14,055 bases of DNA from Gammaproteobacteria bacterium. Its GTDB lineage: Bacteria > Pseudomonadota > Gammaproteobacteria > SZUA-21. The stretch covers positions 1 to 14,055 of the forward strand of contig QIKQ01000322.1 in the NCBI GenBank assembly GCA_003233075.1. Direction: 5' to 3'. Every line of letters begins with the position of its first letter. Position 1 is the first letter of the stretch. Positions 14,026-14,055 of this stretch are shown here, piece after piece. The translations under genes and the position numbers were made by a program. The notes beneath the pieces were generated by a model. That model did not search any database and was not told the origin of the DNA. It saw only the letters and a program-made list of their open reading frames with translations.

Positions 14026-14055
14026 ATGAGTAATCAAATGAACCACAAAAAACTA
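14026..14055 (+). CDS. Start of a plus-strand gene, possibly an IS256-type transposase (partial)
   Basis: ATG at 14026 begins MSNQMNHKKL and runs off the window. AAAGG (14014-14018) lies at a usable distance as ribosome binding site. Upstream, GAGGCTGTAAAAACAATTGT (about 13966-13985) looks like the end of an insertion sequence: a terminal-repeat-like stretch about 60 bases before a start codon, as in IS256-family elements. Only ten codons are visible, so the transposase call is an inference from layout and could be wrong; the existence of a gene start is better supported than its identity. Confidence 0.4.
   Translation, partial: MSNQMNHKKL

Noticed and set aside
1..14055. CRISPR arrays, tRNA or rRNA genes, toxin-antitoxin pairs, riboswitches.
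   Set aside because: No regularly spaced repeats, no cloverleaf or rRNA-like segments and no small-gene pairs with such signatures were seen.

Overview
The window looks like part of an exopolysaccharide or glycoconjugate biosynthesis island from an AT-leaning gammaproteobacterium. This is inferred from gene families and codon and base composition; no rRNA or tRNA is present to fix the taxonomy. Several families here (FemAB-like acyltransferase, asparagine-synthase-like amidotransferase, O-antigen-ligase-like polymerase, GT4 glycosyltransferase) are those usually found together in the polysaccharide loci that accompany exosortase (PEP-CTERM/XrtA-type) systems. No exosortase, Wza/Wzc-type export protein or initiating glycosyltransferase lies within the window.

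Layout. Positions 1-770 are a patchwork: the last 19 codons of an unidentified gene, the 3' end of an IS5-family element with its right inverted repeat, a frameshifted IS30-like transposase fragment on the minus strand, and about 180 bases of leader with a small inverted repeat. A plus-strand half follows: a GMC-family FAD oxidoreductase (771-2360), a small protein with a twin-arginine signal one base downstream (2362-2718), a Wzy/O-antigen-ligase-like membrane protein (2864-4225) and a Wzx-type flippase (about 4380-5888). A 265-bp convergent junction (5889-6153) holds the start of a truncated IS3-type OrfA. The minus-strand half runs from right to left: hexapeptide acyltransferase (13759-13172), a large YetA/exo-rhamnogalacturonan-lyase-like protein (13165-10493), GT4 glycosyltransferase (10490-9348), FemAB-like protein (9222-8170) and asparagine-synthase-like amidotransferase (8052-6154). 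The right edge (about 13960-14055) carries the start of a further plus-strand gene, possibly a transposase.

How the genes may work together (inference). The glycosyltransferase would extend a lipid-linked repeat unit. The acetyltransferase, amidotransferase and FemAB-like protein could decorate it, for example by O-acetylation, uronate amidation and amino-acyl transfer. Wzx would flip it and the Wzy-like protein would polymerise or ligate it. The lyase-like protein suggests a uronic-acid-containing polymer that is trimmed or recycled. The GMC/Tat pair suggests an exported FAD dehydrogenase or oxidase acting on a sugar, alcohol or polymer outside the cytoplasm. The most unusual points are the exported-oxidoreductase pair inside a polysaccharide locus, and a lyase homologue without a signal peptide translationally packed between an acyltransferase and a glycosyltransferase.
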